From JAZKJD01 sp040384585 (GTDB lineage Bacteria; Pseudomonadota; Gammaproteobacteria; Diplorickettsiales; Diplorickettsiaceae), in the NCBI GenBank assembly GCA_040384585.1, contig JAZKJD010000006.1, positions 1 through 55,144 of the forward strand: DNA of 55,144 bases. The letters are read 5' to 3'. The notes under the pieces are model-generated. The model was not told where the DNA came from, did no database searches, and saw only the letters and a program-made list of their open reading frames with translations. Shown here in pieces: positions 1 to 8,634 of the stretch. Position numbers and translations under genes: made by a program. Every line of letters begins with the position of its first letter. Position 1 is the stretch's first letter.

Positions 1-1
1 T

Positions 2-133
2 CTATCGTTGAAAACGAGTTGGCTAGATGCAAATGAATTCATGGGGATATTTCAGCTCGCAATGACGAAAAATGCTTTACTATCGACTGAAACAAAAATG
101 CTTATTCAGAAGTTTTACGAAGAGAATAAATGA
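2..133 (+). CDS. 3' end of an unknown gene (partial)
   Basis: An open frame runs in from the window edge and stops at TGA 131-133, giving about 43 C-terminal residues ending in KMLIQKFYEENK. The tail is polar and helical-looking, and I recognise no family. It is open back to base 2, so the start lies outside the window. A frame of this size can be open by chance in AT-rich DNA, so it is a weak call. The 240 bases after it, up to mdh, are AT-rich and hold only the hairpin at 303-360. Confidence 0.4.
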   Translation, partial: LSLKTSWLDANEFMGIFQLAMTKNALLSTETKMLIQKFYEENK

Positions 134-302
134 AACTGTTGAAAAATCGATTTGTTTGTAACAATATTTAGTGATTCTGTAAAAGAAAACACATTATTTT
201 GATTTTTATTTAAAAAATAATTAAACTTTATTATGATAATGAAGAAGAACAATAAAAAAAATAGAGATACTAGAGTGTATTGATAATAAGAATAAGAAAC
301 TT

Positions 303-360
303 ATGTTGTACGGGGAAATAGAAATAGCTTCTCAATGTTGCCCGTACAACATTTATTTTT
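303..360. terminator. Hairpin between the first gene and mdh, likely bidirectional terminator
   Basis: ATGTTGTACGGG (303-314) is perfectly repeated in inverse at 341-352, giving a 12-bp stem with a 26-nt loop. On the plus strand it is followed by TTTATTTTTG. On the minus strand it lies just after the mdh stop codon and is followed by a T-rich stretch. It fits a shared terminator for mdh and the gene entering from the left. Confidence 0.55.
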
Positions 361-374
361 GTAGTGCAGCGCTG

Positions 375-1367
375 CTATTCAATTAATCCTAATTTCTTAA
401 TTTCATCTCTTTCCGCACGTAATTCTTTTAAGGTTAACTGTAATTTCTCTTCGCCAAATGCATTATGCTGAAGATTTTTTACTACGCTGAATTGACCTTG
501 CACTACCCGGCTAGGAAAAGAAAATATAAGATTCTCATCGATACCATATTCTCCAGTAGAACAGGAAGCCACTGAGAAATAATCATTTTGTTTCGTATCG
601 TGCGTTAAATGATATATACTACTGATCACTGCATTCGCTGCTGATGCTGCTGACGACGCACCTCGCGCTTTAATAACTGCAGCACCTCGTTTTTGTACTG
701 AGGAAATAAAATCATTTTCTAGCCAGTTTTTGTCCGTAATGACTTCAGTAACTGATTTACCCGAAATTTTTGCATGATAGAAGTCAGGATATTGCGTTGA
801 TGAATGATTACCCCAAATAGCCATTTCGCTGACCTCAAGAACTTGCACGGCAGCTCTCTTAGCAAGTTGCATGCGCGCACGGTTTTCATCTAATAGGGTC
901 ATCGCAAAAAAACGATCCTTAGGAATCTCTGGAGCATGATGCATGGCAATCAAACAATTCGTATTACAGGGATTCCCCACAACAAAGACTCGAACATCTT
1001 TTGCTGCATGATCATTAATGGCCTTGCCCTGTGGCGCAAAAACACTACCATTTATCTTTAATAAATCAGCACGTTCCATACCTTCTTTACGTGGCATAGA
1101 ACCCACCAAAATAGCCCAGTTAACCTCTTTCATCACTTCATTCAATTGAGAAGTACAAATAACGCTTTCTAATAATGGAAAAGCGCAATCATCTAGCTCC
1201 ATAGCAATTCCATGTAATGCTGAAAGACTTCGCTCTAATTCTAGTAAATGAAGCTCCACGGGCTGATCGGGTCCAAACATTTGGCCTGAAGCAATACGGA
1301 ACAATAACGCATAGCCAATTTGGCCAGCCGCACCCGTCACAGCAACCTTGATTGATTTTTTTAACAT
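375..1367 (-). CDS. mdh: Malate dehydrogenase
   Basis: NAD-dependent malate dehydrogenase interconverts malate and oxaloacetate in the TCA cycle, in the cytosol. The 330-aa length and sequence fit the cytosolic-like type-2 MDH group. Visible are the Rossmann motif GAAGQIG (about residues 12-18), substrate-binding Arg93 and Arg99 in the mobile loop MPRKEGMERADLL, Asn132 in GNPCNTN, Arg163 in DENRA, and the catalytic His188 in WGNHSS. The start is ATG with AGGAG 5 nt upstream. It is transcribed alone; the dispersed repeat at 1394-1508 lies upstream, so its promoter lies in or beyond that repeat. Confidence 0.95.
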   Translation of the reverse strand: MLKKSIKVAVTGAAGQIGYALLFRIASGQMFGPDQPVELHLLELERSLSALHGIAMELDDCAFPLLESVICTSQLNEVMKEVNWAILVGSMPRKEGMERADLLKINGSVFAPQGKAINDHAAKDVRVFVVGNPCNTNCLIAMHHAPEIPKDRFFAMTLLDENRARMQLAKRAAVQVLEVSEMAIWGNHSSTQYPDFYHAKISGKSVTEVITDKNWLENDFISSVQKRGAAVIKARGASSAASAANAVISSIYHLTHDTKQNDYFSVASCSTGEYGIDENLIFSFPSRVVQGQFSVVKNLQHNAFGEEKLQLTLKELRAERDEIKKLGLIE

Positions 1368-1393
1368 ACAAAACTCCTATGATAATGGTGTTA

Positions 1394-1508
1394 TGCTCAA
1401 AGCTTTCGGCAAGGCGCCGCGAAGATGAAGCAACCTTTGTTCCTAAAAAATACATGAGGATTGCGAGTTTGGCGGAAACGCAGACCGAAAATTCAAGTGC
1501 GCAGAGCC
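1394..1508 (+). repeat. Dispersed intergenic repeat, copy 1
   Basis: This stretch, GCTCAAAGCTTTCGGCAAGG to TTCAAGTGCGCAGAGC, matches the reverse complement of 3964-4085 over about 115 bp with roughly 85% identity by eye. Shared blocks include GGCAAGGCGCCGCG and TACATGAGGATTGCGAGTTT. Short versions of its right end (CTTCGCACTTGA) occur at 4684-4697 and 8588-8600. It has no coding capacity. I cannot name the family. Confidence 0.8.
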
Positions 1509-1512
1509 TATT

Positions 1513-2310
1513 TTAAATAAAATAATTGAGCCAGGGATGGACTTTATCACCCACCGCTAAAAACGCAGTATTATGCAGTGAAGGCTTAGCATTATAACGT
1601 AGTATCTGTCCTTGATAATCAATCACCGCACCACCTGCTTCCTTTAGGATACATTGACCTGCCGCTGTATCCCATTCACAAGTAGGACTAAAGCGTGGAT
1701 AGAGATCAGCGAAACCCTCTGCTAACCAACAAAATTTTAGCGCACTTCCACAGCGAATTAGGCTTAACGCTGAAAATTGTGTAAAAAAATGCTGCAATGA
1801 TGCCATTCCGTGTCGACGACTAATCGCAATTGTTATCGGTGAATCTTTTTTCCATAAGTGCGTATAGATGGATTTTGGGGGCTGTTGCATAAGCTGTTTA
1901 AAAGCACCGCCATTACTTTCAGCAAAATAACAAAAATCAAATACTGGCGCGTAAATTACACCGAGTATCGGTGTATTTTCCTCAATTAAAGCAATATTAA
2001 CCGTAAATTCACCATTCCTTTCTAAAAACTCTTTGGTCCCGTCAAGAGGATCAATAAGCCAATATTGCTTCCAATGACGACGCGCTTCGAAGCCAACAAT
2101 ATCTAATTCTTCTGAAAGAACCGGTATTTCAGGTGTCAACTGATGTAAACCATGACAAATAGATTCATGGGCGGCTATATCGGCCACCGTAACCGGTGAA
2201 CTATCTTCTTTATATTCAACAGCAAAATCAGTATGGTAGTGACTAAGGATTTGTTTTCCAGCTTGTTTAGCAAGAGAAACAACATCTAAAAGTATGGAAT
2301 TTATGTTCAG
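1513..2310 (-). CDS. cysQ: 3'(2'),5'-bisphosphate nucleotidase, probable CTG start
   Basis: CysQ hydrolyses 3'-phosphoadenosine 5'-phosphate to AMP, a sulfate-assimilation and nucleotide-salvage role. It belongs to the metal-dependent inositol monophosphatase superfamily. Motifs are SEE (about 66-68), DPLDGTKEF (87-95), GSALKFC, and WDTAAG (213-218). The first standard start codon (GTG 2187) lies inside the conserved core, just after SPVT; the family's N-terminal helix (LLDVVSLAKQAGKQIL) is encoded upstream in the same open frame. That frame begins with CTG at 2310, 6 nt after a perfect GAGGAG and 12 nt after the ppiD stop, so I set the start there (265 aa). An ATA a few codons on is the alternative. 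It is likely co-transcribed and translationally coupled with ppiD. Confidence 0.85.
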   Translation of the reverse strand: MNINSILLDVVSLAKQAGKQILSHYHTDFAVEYKEDSSPVTVADIAAHESICHGLHQLTPEIPVLSEELDIVGFEARRHWKQYWLIDPLDGTKEFLERNGEFTVNIALIEENTPILGVIYAPVFDFCYFAESNGGAFKQLMQQPPKSIYTHLWKKDSPITIAISRRHGMASLQHFFTQFSALSLIRCGSALKFCWLAEGFADLYPRFSPTCEWDTAAGQCILKEAGGAVIDYQGQILRYNAKPSLHNTAFLAVGDKVHPWLNYFI

Positions 2311-2322
2311 ATTTTTCTCCTC

Positions 2323-3780
2323 TTAATTAGGGTGTGTCGTCATTAACCCACGCTCATATAATTCATAATCCAATTGACCAAAATTTTCCTCTAAGGATTT
2401 ATTATAAATTTTCTTTTGATCAGAAGATATGTTTGTACTATTACCATCATGTACGGCAATAAGCTTAACAAGTATGTAGTCCCCGTTTTTTAAAACAATG
2501 CCGTCAAAGCTAGCTATTTTTCCCGTCTTCTGAGGATGTGGTAAATTAAAAACAGCATTTAATAGTCTCTCCGGCAGCTTATCTCCATAACGCCCCGCCT
2601 GATTAATAACAAGCCAATGTAAACTATATTGGCTTGTTTTCTCAGAAAATGAACCTTTTTCCTTCAATTGGCTCAGCAACTTTTCTCCTAGTGCCTGTGT
2701 TTTTTCTGCAGCCAGTCTTTTTTTCAAAATTTGCATAATTTGCGCTTTCACTGTAGAAAAAGACTGAATAGCTGATGCTTTATGTTGTTTAACTCGTAAG
2801 ACAAGTGAAGTATCTGCTTTTAAATCAATAACAGGGCTATTATTTCCTTGTAGACTATCTTGACTAAATGCCGCTGCGATAACTTTTGGATTTTTAGTCA
2901 GTGGATCTTTCCCACCCAAGCGATCAAACCAAGGGCTTGATTGAATAGCTAACCCCAGTTTTTTAGCCGCCATTCCTAAAGAGTTGGGATGGGTATAAGT
3001 TATATTCGCTAATTTATCTCTTTCGGCGATAAAAGCTTTATCGTTTTTCGCATTTGCTAAGGAAAGCTTTATGTAATCGATACTGACTTGTTCAGGCTGA
3101 GTAAATTGTGCCTTATTCTTCTGATAATAAGCGAATGCTTGCGAATCAGATATCGATAATTGCTTTGCTGAAAATTGGCTGCTGGGAATAATAATATAAG
3201 CAAAATCTCTTTTTTGCTGCATTAGCGCAATAGACCTTTTAAGCTCATTCGGCAAAGAAAAAGCCGTTTGTATTACGCCCTGCTGAACTTGCTGAATCAA
3301 CAATGTTTTCTTTAAATCTGCCAAAAAATGCAGTTCTGTATAAGCCATGGCATCTAGTACGTTGTAAAAGCGTGTACTTGAAAAACGACCGGAAACTTGA
3401 AAAATAGGCATCGTTAATAAAGCAGAATCTATTTCTGATTGGCTTATACGATAGTTTTCTTGCCCAGCAGACTGTGCTAGTATCTGCATCAGAACCCACT
3501 GCTCTACCGTTTGTTTTTTTAGTTGGGCTATCAATCCATCATCCAAAGCTAATTTTGAGCCTAAACGGTCTTGTGTTTGTCGATAAAGTCGCTGATAAGC
3601 TGTGTCAAAATCACGTTGCGATAATGTTTGGCCCGCTATACTAACAATTGTTTTGTCTCCACGTTCATTATGTAGTTCTAAAAAGCCATGGAGTCCCCAT
3701 AAGGCAAAAACGATAATTAATAATCCAATTACTGTGCTCGTTAACCAACCTTGGGTGTTATCACGAATAGATTGCAGCAT
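2323..3780 (-). CDS. ppiD: PpiD-type periplasmic chaperone, parvulin domain missing
   Basis: This is a membrane-anchored periplasmic folding factor of the SurA/PpiD class that helps proteins leaving the Sec translocon. Residues about 1-35 give a short cytoplasmic start and one membrane anchor (GLLIIVFALWGLHGFL). A SurA_N-like chaperone region follows to about residue 220 (FTQPEQVSIDYIKLS). At that point the E. coli protein has its parvulin domain; here the text goes directly to the C-terminal chaperone region (WFDR, then VLRVKQHKASAIQSF). No GGDLGW-type parvulin motif is present. Length is 485 aa against about 620 in E. coli. The frame is uninterrupted, so this looks like a real domain loss. 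It overlaps the start region of cysQ. Confidence 0.85.
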   Translation of the reverse strand: MLQSIRDNTQGWLTSTVIGLLIIVFALWGLHGFLELHNERGDKTIVSIAGQTLSQRDFDTAYQRLYRQTQDRLGSKLALDDGLIAQLKKQTVEQWVLMQILAQSAGQENYRISQSEIDSALLTMPIFQVSGRFSSTRFYNVLDAMAYTELHFLADLKKTLLIQQVQQGVIQTAFSLPNELKRSIALMQQKRDFAYIIIPSSQFSAKQLSISDSQAFAYYQKNKAQFTQPEQVSIDYIKLSLANAKNDKAFIAERDKLANITYTHPNSLGMAAKKLGLAIQSSPWFDRLGGKDPLTKNPKVIAAAFSQDSLQGNNSPVIDLKADTSLVLRVKQHKASAIQSFSTVKAQIMQILKKRLAAEKTQALGEKLLSQLKEKGSFSEKTSQYSLHWLVINQAGRYGDKLPERLLNAVFNLPHPQKTGKIASFDGIVLKNGDYILVKLIAVHDGNSTNISSDQKKIYNKSLEENFGQLDYELYERGLMTTHPN

Positions 3781-3798
3781 TAAATCTAATTAAAAAAT

Positions 3799-3875
3799 TG
3801 GCGGAGTGGACGGGACTCGAACCCGCGACCCCCGGCGTGACAGGCCGGTATTCTAACCAACTGAACTACCACTCC
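3799..3875 (-). tRNA. tRNA-Asp(GTC)
   Basis: A full cloverleaf reads on the minus strand, with acceptor GGAGTGG/CCACTCC, anticodon loop CTGTCAC (GTC), T-arm GGTTCGAGTCC, and CCA encoded at 3799-3801. It is 11 nt from tRNA-Val and probably co-transcribed with it. Confidence 0.97.
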
Positions 3876-3886
3876 TGCATCATAGA

Positions 3887-3962
3887 TGGTGGGTGCTGTA
3901 GGGATCGAACCTACGACCCTCGCCTTGTAAGGGCGATGCTCTACCAACTGAGCTAAGCACCC
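3887..3962 (-). tRNA. tRNA-Val(TAC)
   Basis: The minus-strand cloverleaf has acceptor GGGTGCT/AGCACCC, anticodon loop CTTACAA (TAC), T-arm GGTTCGATCCC, and an encoded CCA. It lies just upstream of tRNA-Asp on the same strand. Confidence 0.97.
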
Positions 3963-3963
3963 T

Positions 3964-4085
3964 AACTCCTCTTCGCACTTGAATTTTCGGTCTGTGTTCC
4001 CGCCAAACTCGCAATCCTCATGTATCATCTAGGAACGAAGGTTGCTCCATCTCCGCGGCGCCTTGCTGAAAATCCAACTGCTTTG
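3964..4085 (-). repeat. Dispersed intergenic repeat, copy 2
   Basis: This is the inverted copy of the element at 1394-1508. It begins CTCTTCGCACTTGAATTTTC on the plus strand and ends near GCTTTGAGTG. It lies between tRNA-Val and hupB and codes for nothing. The two copies flank the cysQ-ppiD-tRNA segment in opposite orientation, so recombination between them could invert that segment. Confidence 0.8.
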
Positions 4086-4131
4086 AGTGTATCAAAAGGG
4101 ACGTCATTCTAAACTGATTTAAAAAATATTA

Positions 4132-4410
4132 CTACTCCTTTTGCATAGCATCCTTAAGTGATTTTCCTGCTTTAAACCCAGCAACTTTACTAGCGGCAAT
4201 CTGTAACGCTGCACCTGTTTTAGGATTACGTCCTACTCGCGCTTTACGGGGACGAACAGAAAATGTCCCAAAACCGATCAAGGAAACGGTTTCCCCTTTT
4301 TTTAACGCATGCGTAATCGATTCTAAGATTTTATTTAAGGTTTTTTCAGCAATGCTTTTGGAAACTTTTGTTGCTTCTACAATCACATCAACTAAATCTG
4401 ATTTATTCAT
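4132..4410 (-). CDS. hupB: DNA-binding protein HU
   Basis: This is a histone-like nucleoid protein of 92 aa, the usual HU length. The N-terminal helices MNKSDLVDVIVEATKVSKSI, the GFGTFSVRPRKARVGRNPKT beta-arm with its conserved arginines, and a lysine-rich C-terminus (FKAGKSLKDAMQ) are all present. The start has GAGGG a few bases upstream. The order lon-hupB-ppiD is that seen in many gammaproteobacteria, here interrupted by two tRNAs and repeats. HU-beta rather than IHF is favoured by the context. Confidence 0.95.
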   Translation of the reverse strand: MNKSDLVDVIVEATKVSKSIAEKTLNKILESITHALKKGETVSLIGFGTFSVRPRKARVGRNPKTGAALQIAASKVAGFKAGKSLKDAMQKE

Positions 4411-4446
4411 ATACCCTCACAATCGGTAAAAAATTAAGTTCATACC

Positions 4447-4596
4447 TTAAGGGGCAGCTCTATAAATTACCCTTTTACTTCTATACGTCGTTGCAATATT
4501 GGCTACGCTGCTCATTGACTCCGTGTAACCAGCACTGTTCGCCAATATCGCGTCTTGTCTTGAAGCAAAATTTCTAATTTATAGAGTTGCCCTTAA
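4447..4596. mobile_element. Fold-back element (MITE-like) M1
   Basis: Near-perfect terminal inverted repeats bound it: TAAGGGGCAGCTCTATAAAT on the left, and its complement with one gap and one mismatch on the right. The arms continue to pair inwards (CAATATTGGC against GCCAATATCG). The centre reads GCTCATTGACTCCGTGTAAC, related to the centres of M2, M3 and M4. TA lies at both edges. It is about 150 bp, without coding capacity, between hupB and lon, where it must alter the hupB upstream region. Confidence 0.75.
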
Positions 4597-4700
4597 TTAA
4601 GCTTTTTAGCAGCTTGCCATAGTATCAGTGGAATTGTTTATATCAAGTGGAAGAATCGTGTGTCAAGAAAATCACAGTCTACACTTCGCACTTGAGCATA

Positions 4701-7196
4701 TTATTGCGTGTTTGTTGTGGAATTAATTTTCTGTTGCATTTTTTTACTAACTAATTTAATCGGTGCCAAATTTTTTTTTCTTCGTTTTAATCGAGATTTA
4801 GAGTGAGAAATAGGCTTTGTCGGTTGTTGTAAGGCGATATCAAGGACCTGATCAATCCATCGCACCGGATGAATAACTAATCCTTCTTGGATGTTTTTTG
4901 GAATTTCTTTGAGATCGCGTTTATTTTCTTCTGGAATAATCACTTCGCGAATACCCCCGCGATGGGCAGCTAACAGTTTTTCTTTTAAGCCACCGATAGG
5001 CAACACTTCACCACGTAAGGTAATCTCACCCGTCATCGCTACATCGGCACGCACAGGATTTTTTGTAATCGCAGAAACTAAGGCAGTACACATACCAATT
5101 CCTGCACTAGGACCATCCTTTGGAGTAGCACCTTCTGGAACGTGAACATGAATATCTTTTTTTTCGTAAAAATTAATGGGGATGCCTAAAACCTCAGCAC
5201 GACTCCGAACAACGGTCAACGCCGCTTGAATAGATTCCTGCATGACTTCGCCCAAATGGCCCGTATAACTCGTTTTCCCCTTTCCAGGTATAACAGCGGC
5301 TTCGATTGTCAATAAATCACCGCCGACTTCCGTCCATGCCAAACCACTCACTTGACCTATTTGATCATGTTTATCGACTAAGCCATAACGAAAACGCCTA
5401 ATACCTAAATATTTTTCTAAATTTTTCTCAGTGATTTTGACCGATTTTAAACTCGGGTTACGCGCTATCTCAGTAACGACTTTACGACAAATTTTAGCAA
5501 TTTCTCGTTCAAGACTACGGACACCCGCCTCACGTGTATAATAACGAATAATCTCCTGCAGTGCTTTTTCTGATACTGTTAGCTCTCTTGATTTTATCTT
5601 TAATCCGTTTTGTTTGAGCTGTTTAGGTAGTAAATGCCGTTTAGCAATGTTGATTTTTTCGTCTTCGGTATAGCCAGGAATGCGAATAACTTCCATGCGA
5701 TCCAATAGTGCAGGTGGAATGTTTAAGGTATTCGCAGTCGCTATAAATAAAACCTCTGATAAATCATAACCAACCTCTAAATAATGGTCATCGAAAGCAT
5801 GATTTTGTTCTGGATCTAATACCTCAAGTAAGGCAGCTGCTGGATCACCACGGAAATCCATAGCCATTTTATCGATCTCATCGAGCATAAATAATGGATT
5901 TTTCACCTCGACTTTCGCCATTTTTTGCATGATTCGACCTGGCATAGAACCAATATAAGTACGCCGATGACCGCGAATTTCTGCTTCATCACGCACACCG
6001 CCCAAAGGCATACGAATGAATTCACGCCCAATGGCTTCAGCAATAGATTGACCTAAAGAAGTTTTTCCAACGCCAGGCGGACCCACCAAGCATAAGATAG
6101 GACCTTTTAATTTCTTAACGCGCTGATGCACTGCCAAAAACTCAATGATGCGCTCTTTGACTTTTTCTAAACCGTAATGTGCTTCTTGTAATACCTTTTG
6201 TGCCCTATCTAAATCATAAATAACCTTACTACGTTTACTCCAAGGCACGGATAAGATCCAATCTAAATAATTTCGACAAACTGTTGCCTCGGCTGCCATA
6301 GGCGACATGGATTTTAACTTATTTAACTCCGCTAACGCTTTTTCTTTCGCCTCTTTAGGCATTTTAGCTTTTTCAATACGTTTGGTAATATCATCAAATT
6401 CATTGGTAATACCTTGCGATTCACCTAACTCTTTTTGAATCGCTTTCACTTGCTCATTTAAATAATATTCACGTTGACTCTTTTCCATTTGCTTTTTAAC
6501 ACGTCCACGAATTCGTTTTTGCATCTGCAATAACTCGATCTCGCTTTCAAGAAAGGCTAATAGCCTCTCTAAACGCGCTTTTAATGGAAATATTTCTAAA
6601 ATTTCTTGCTTTTCTTGAATCTTAAGCGCTAGATGGGCAGCAATCATATCAGTCAAACGACCTGGATTATCGATACTTGACAAGGTACTCAAGATTTCCA
6701 AGGGAATTTTTTTATTTAACTTAATGTATTGCTCAAATTGAGCCAATATAGTGCGTGTTAGTACTTCAATCTCTTGGTCTGGCTCGATAGCAGATATTTC
6801 CACCACTTCAATTTCTGCACTATTATAATCTTTTTCTACAAAAAATTGTTTAACATGGCCGCGTTGAAAACCCTCAACAAGTACTTTGACCGTGCCATCC
6901 GGCAACTTTAGGAGTTGTAAAATAGTTGCAATTGTTCCAACTTGATAAAAGCCTTCAATGCTAGGGTTATCTTCAGCAGGGTTCTTTTGCGCAACTAATA
7001 AGATTTTTTTATCTGCCAGCGTAGAAACCATCGCTGCTTCTAAGGCTTTAATAGACTGCTTTCGTCCAACAAAAAGTGGAATCACCATATAGGGATAAAC
7101 GACAACATCCCTTAACGGAAGTAACGGAAGCCTCTCTGAGGGTGTAGCGTCTATACCCGATGGAATTTTTTTTAAGGATTCAGAGTCTATGCTCAT
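4701..7196 (-). CDS. lon: ATP-dependent protease Lon
   Basis: Lon is a cytosolic AAA+ serine protease that degrades misfolded and regulatory proteins. The N-terminal LON substrate domain (about 20-215) is followed by a coiled coil, the Walker A GPPGVGKT (372-379), Walker B with Asp439-Glu440 in FMLDEIDK, and the protease domain with catalytic Ser697 in PKDGPSAG and Lys740 in GGLKEKLL. At 831 aa it is longer than the 784-aa E. coli enzyme. The excess is mostly a basic tail (SRLKRRKKNLAPIKL and on) of unknown role. It lies 37 nt after clpX in the same direction. Confidence 0.97.
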   Translation of the reverse strand: MSIDSESLKKIPSGIDATPSERLPLLPLRDVVVYPYMVIPLFVGRKQSIKALEAAMVSTLADKKILLVAQKNPAEDNPSIEGFYQVGTIATILQLLKLPDGTVKVLVEGFQRGHVKQFFVEKDYNSAEIEVVEISAIEPDQEIEVLTRTILAQFEQYIKLNKKIPLEILSTLSSIDNPGRLTDMIAAHLALKIQEKQEILEIFPLKARLERLLAFLESEIELLQMQKRIRGRVKKQMEKSQREYYLNEQVKAIQKELGESQGITNEFDDITKRIEKAKMPKEAKEKALAELNKLKSMSPMAAEATVCRNYLDWILSVPWSKRSKVIYDLDRAQKVLQEAHYGLEKVKERIIEFLAVHQRVKKLKGPILCLVGPPGVGKTSLGQSIAEAIGREFIRMPLGGVRDEAEIRGHRRTYIGSMPGRIMQKMAKVEVKNPLFMLDEIDKMAMDFRGDPAAALLEVLDPEQNHAFDDHYLEVGYDLSEVLFIATANTLNIPPALLDRMEVIRIPGYTEDEKINIAKRHLLPKQLKQNGLKIKSRELTVSEKALQEIIRYYTREAGVRSLEREIAKICRKVVTEIARNPSLKSVKITEKNLEKYLGIRRFRYGLVDKHDQIGQVSGLAWTEVGGDLLTIEAAVIPGKGKTSYTGHLGEVMQESIQAALTVVRSRAEVLGIPINFYEKKDIHVHVPEGATPKDGPSAGIGMCTALVSAITKNPVRADVAMTGEITLRGEVLPIGGLKEKLLAAHRGGIREVIIPEENKRDLKEIPKNIQEGLVIHPVRWIDQVLDIALQQPTKPISHSKSRLKRRKKNLAPIKLVSKKMQQKINSTTNTQ

Positions 7197-7233
7197 AAAT
7201 TGCTTTCCTATAAACTCAATGTCATTTCAGGAT

Positions 7234-8553
7234 CTACTCGCTACCTGTAGCCATTTCCTGACTATCGATTTCTATTTCTTTTTCTTTTTTGTAAATTACC
7301 AAGGGTTTAGCACCTTTATTAATAGTAGCCGCCTCAATAACCACTTTGTTCACATTCTGCATAGAAGGTAATTCGTACATAATATCTAGCAACACATTTT
7401 CTAAAATTGAACGTAAGCCTCTCGCGCCGGTTTTTTTCTCTAGCGCTTTATTCGCAACGACTTGTAACGCCTCTTCACGAAACTCTAAATCGACGTTATC
7501 CATTTTAAATAGTTTAAAATATTGCTTAATCAAAGCGTTTTTAGGCTCTTTTAAAATCCGGGTTAACATCGTCTCATCGAGTTCTTCTAAGGTAGCCAGC
7601 ACGGGCAAACGACCTATTAGCTCAGGAATAAGACCATATTTGACTAAATCTTCTGATTCAAGGCGACTCAATAACGCACTGTTAAGGCTTTTATCCTCTT
7701 TACTGCGCACATCGGCAGAAAAGCCAATACCGGTCCGTTCAGTACGTTCGCGAATTATTTTTTCTAGTCCTGAAAAAGTGCCCCCGCAAATAAATAGTAT
7801 ATTGCTGGTATCAATTTGTATCGTTTCTTGATTAGGATGTTTACGCCCTCCTTGTAAAGGTACAGAAGCCACTGTTCCTTCAAGCAACTTAAGCAAGCCT
7901 TGTTGAACACCTTCGCCCGAAACATCTCGCGTAATAGAGGGGCTTTCAGCGCGGCGACTAATTTTATCGATTTCATCAATATAAATAATTCCCAATTGTG
8001 CTCTTTCAAGATTTCCATTGGCTGCTTGCAATAATTTTTGCAAAATGTTCTCGACATCGTCGCCTACATAACCCGCCTCGGTTAATGTCGTTGCATCAGC
8101 AATAGCAAAAGGCAAGTTAAACAAACGCGCTAAGGTTTTTGCTAATAAAGTTTTCCCACTACCCGTAGGGCCAATTAATAAAACATTGCTTTTACTAAGT
8201 TCTGTATCATCTTTGATATTAAGAGGATGGAGTCTAGCCTTTTTAATCAAGTCTAAACGCTTATAGTGGTTATACGCAGCTACCGATAACACTTTTTTAG
8301 CATATTCTTGACCTATCACAAACTCATTGAACACCGTGTGAATTTCAACCGGCTTAGGTATTGGTAATGCCCCTTCTTGGCGTGGCACTTCCTGTTGAAA
8401 TTCTTCTTGTAAGATATCGCTGCAAAGCTGTACGCAGTCATTACAAATAAAAATAGAAGGGCCTGCAATTAATTTAGAGACCTCATCTTGGCTTTTACCA
8501 CAAAATGAACAGTGAAGAGGCCCCGAGGTTTTATCGTTTATCGAACTACTCAT
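7234..8553 (-). CDS. clpX: ClpX unfoldase, ATPase subunit of ClpXP
   Basis: This AAA+ unfoldase feeds ssrA-tagged and other substrates into ClpP. It has the N-terminal zinc-binding domain with Cys15, Cys18, Cys37 and Cys40, Walker A GPTGSGKT (128-135), the GYVGDD pore loop, Walker B in IIYIDEIDK, sensor regions and a lid domain. Length is 439 aa, normal for the family. It is in the order clpP-clpX-lon; its adaptor SspB is encoded at 16430-16834. The 81-nt gap to clpP holds small hairpins. Confidence 0.97.
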   Translation of the reverse strand: MSSSINDKTSGPLHCSFCGKSQDEVSKLIAGPSIFICNDCVQLCSDILQEEFQQEVPRQEGALPIPKPVEIHTVFNEFVIGQEYAKKVLSVAAYNHYKRLDLIKKARLHPLNIKDDTELSKSNVLLIGPTGSGKTLLAKTLARLFNLPFAIADATTLTEAGYVGDDVENILQKLLQAANGNLERAQLGIIYIDEIDKISRRAESPSITRDVSGEGVQQGLLKLLEGTVASVPLQGGRKHPNQETIQIDTSNILFICGGTFSGLEKIIRERTERTGIGFSADVRSKEDKSLNSALLSRLESEDLVKYGLIPELIGRLPVLATLEELDETMLTRILKEPKNALIKQYFKLFKMDNVDLEFREEALQVVANKALEKKTGARGLRSILENVLLDIMYELPSMQNVNKVVIEAATINKGAKPLVIYKKEKEIEIDSQEMATGSE

Positions 8554-8579
8554 AATTTATACCTCAGTAAAGCTATTAT

Positions 8580-8634
8580 TTATATATACTCTTCGCACTT
8601 GAGTATACTATCGCCATCTTCGCGATGGGGATTT
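8580..8634. repeat. Hairpins and repeat scrap in the clpP-clpX gap
   Basis: TATACTC and GAGTATA pair around CTTCGCACT, and CCATC/GATGG make a second small hairpin next to it. The sequence CTTCGCACTTGA is the end of the dispersed repeat found at 1394 and 3964. These may attenuate or process the clpP-clpX mRNA; that role is an inference. Confidence 0.45.

Noticed and set aside
1189..1455. Minus-strand frame over the mdh start
   Set aside because: It is antisense-frame noise across mdh and the repeat.
3786..4028. Open frame across the tRNA-Val/tRNA-Asp region
   Set aside because: It is a translation of two tRNA genes and a repeat; no protein character.
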